DNA from: Burkholderia pseudomultivorans
GTDB lineage: Bacteria; Pseudomonadota; Gammaproteobacteria; Burkholderiales; Burkholderiaceae
Assembly: GCF_001718415.1 (NCBI RefSeq)
Contig: NZ_CP013378.1
Span: forward strand, 2,666,001-2,730,000
Direction of reading: 5' to 3'
Length of the DNA: 64,000 nucleotides
The notes beneath the pieces were generated by a model, which did no database searches, was not told the origin of the DNA, and saw only the letters and a list, made by a program, of their open reading frames with translations. Positions 63,093-64,000 of the stretch are shown here, piece after piece. The position numbers were made by a program, and so were the translations under genes. Position 1 is the stretch's first letter; the number at the start of each line of letters is the position of its first letter.

Positions 63093-64000
63093 TCACCCCA
63101 GTGGCGCGACTTCACTCTCGAGCCGCCCGAGCCGCACGACGGTGACGCCGGGTCGCAACTGCCGCAGCGACGGCATCACGAGCACGCAGTCCGGGTAAGG
63201 CGTCGCGACGGGCTCGCCGTTCGACCAGCCGATCACGGTGCCGGCTTCAGCGAAATGTTCGAGGCCCGTATAGTTGCCCGCGAAGCGAAAATCGAGGCTC
63301 GTCGCGACGACGGGCTGCGTCACCTGCACGATGCGCATCGTGTCCGGCAACGGCAGGAACCAGTCGGCCGGCAGATCGGCGGCATCGAGCACACCCGAGG
63401 CGACCATGAACCGCGCGGTGCAGTCGCGTGCAACGTCGACCGCGCGCGCTTCCCAGTGCTGTCCGCATTCGACGAGCAGCGCGCACTTCGGGCTCACCGG
63501 GTCGCCGAAGCCCGCGTAGTCGCGCATCCGCGTGCCTTCCGGGTGTCCGGCGTCGCGGATCACCGTCGCCGGCGCGCCGACGCGGCGCGCGAGCGTGACG
63601 CCCTTGTCGAGCGGCCCCGCGACGATCAGCGGCGCGCTGCGTTCATGCATCGAGTGCAGGTCGAGCAGCCAGTCGGCGGCGTCGACGAACGGTCGCAGCG
63701 CGCGGGCGCGATCGAGCTCCGCCGAGCGGATCGACAGGTCGTCGAGCACGGCGGGCGTCCACACGCGGTTGAAATCCTGGTCGACGAAGCGCGCCGCGTC
63801 GGGCCGCGCAGCGTCGAAGCGCGCATAGGCCGCGACGTTCGCAAACGACAGCGTCAGCGTGCCGCGCCGGGGCCGCACGCCGAGCGCGAGCAGCGCATCG
63901 ACGACGATCGCGCCGCACACCTCGTTGCCGTGCGTGAGCGCGTTGACCATCACGTTCGGGCCCGGTATGCCCGATTCGAAGCGATAGACATGGTCGACGC
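63093..64000 (-). CDS. Succinylglutamate desuccinylase/aspartoacylase-family protein, 5' end missing
   Basis: The frame is open to the right edge, so the N-terminus lies outside the window; about 302 residues are present. It starts within SGIPGPNVMVNALTHGNEVC, where His and Glu are zinc ligands, and continues with FVDQDFNRVW, LDLHSMHE (third ligand) and LLVECGQHWE (catalytic Glu). These M14-type zinc enzymes remove acyl groups from N-acyl amino acids or related amides. It has no clear link with the catabolic cluster; the DUF4148 gene and 180 bases lie between. Confidence 0.88.
   Translation of the reverse strand, partial: VDHVYRFESGIPGPNVMVNALTHGNEVCGAIVVDALLALGVRPRRGTLTLSFANVAAYARFDAARPDAARFVDQDFNRVWTPAVLDDLSIRSAELDRARALRPFVDAADWLLDLHSMHERSAPLIVAGPLDKGVTLARRVGAPATVIRDAGHPEGTRMRDYAGFGDPVSPKCALLVECGQHWEARAVDVARDCTARFMVASGVLDAADLPADWFLPLPDTMRIVQVTQPVVATSLDFRFAGNYTGLEHFAEAGTVIGWSNGEPVATPYPDCVLVMPSLRQLRPGVTVVRLGRLESEVAPLG

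Noticed and set aside
1..64000. CRISPR arrays or long tandem repeats
   Set aside because: No regularly spaced repeats were seen on reading the sequence.

Overview
The window is GC-rich, densely coded DNA of a Burkholderia type, most likely a Burkholderia cepacia complex species and probably a secondary chromosome. This rests on codon use, the Burkholderia-style porin, the DUF4148 protein, the AAHS transporter and LysR gene, and the style of operon packing. No rRNA, intact tRNA, CRISPR array or replication origin was seen.

Region A (1-25.4 kb) looks like a low-oxygen persistence locus. Eight FNR/Anr-type boxes (TTGAT-N4-ATCAA, 8 to 10 of 10 bases matching) lie upstream of its transcription units, several at class II promoter spacing with a visible -10. 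The units encode an export operon with two exporters in tandem (outer-membrane lipoprotein, HlyD, RbbA-like ABC fusion and YhhJ-like permease; then a small membrane protein, FtsX-type permease, ATPase, HlyD and a second outer-membrane lipoprotein). They also encode a second copy of the small membrane protein, a triple-BON protein, a zinc-ribbon protein, an extra FtsH, a B12-dependent ribonucleotide reductase that needs no oxygen, a PfkB 6-phosphofructokinase, envelope and polysaccharide enzymes (deacetylase, DUF4015 glycosidase, LRAT-like protein, an AmiE-NamZ fusion), a 79-residue protein and a CBS-pair protein. The content resembles what I recall of the low-oxygen-activated (lxa) locus of B. 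cenocepacia; that link is from memory and was not checked.

Region B (25.4-32.6 kb) is accessory and decaying. It holds a VapBC pair, a frameshifted wecB remnant, an orphan tail-anchored protein, a complete IS256-family element, a gene cut by an IS2-group IS3-family element, and a lone 3' piece of tRNA-Arg(TCT) that marks a probable integration boundary.

Region C (32.8-38.8 kb) is a minus-strand operon of three SPFH/HflK-HflC-type membrane proteins, one with a histidine-rich N-terminus, followed by a P1B-type metal ATPase.

Region D (39-62.5 kb) is a large catabolic cluster. The minus-strand arm has four SDRs, two paralogous enoyl-CoA hydratases, a LysR regulator, an AAHS transporter, an SMP-30 lactonase-like protein, a SnoaL-like protein, an NDP-forming acyl-CoA synthetase, a double acyl-CoA dehydrogenase and an AMP-forming acyl-CoA synthetase. 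The plus-strand arm has a luciferase-like monooxygenase, porin, zinc alcohol dehydrogenase, class III CoA-transferase, two-domain flavin reductase, a small ORF and a third hydratase. Together they suggest oxidation of a cyclic alcohol or ketone, flavin-dependent lactone formation, ring opening, CoA activation and beta-oxidation. The substrate is not known.

Region E (62.6-64 kb) holds a DUF4148 protein and a succinylglutamate desuccinylase/aspartoacylase-family gene that runs off the right edge.
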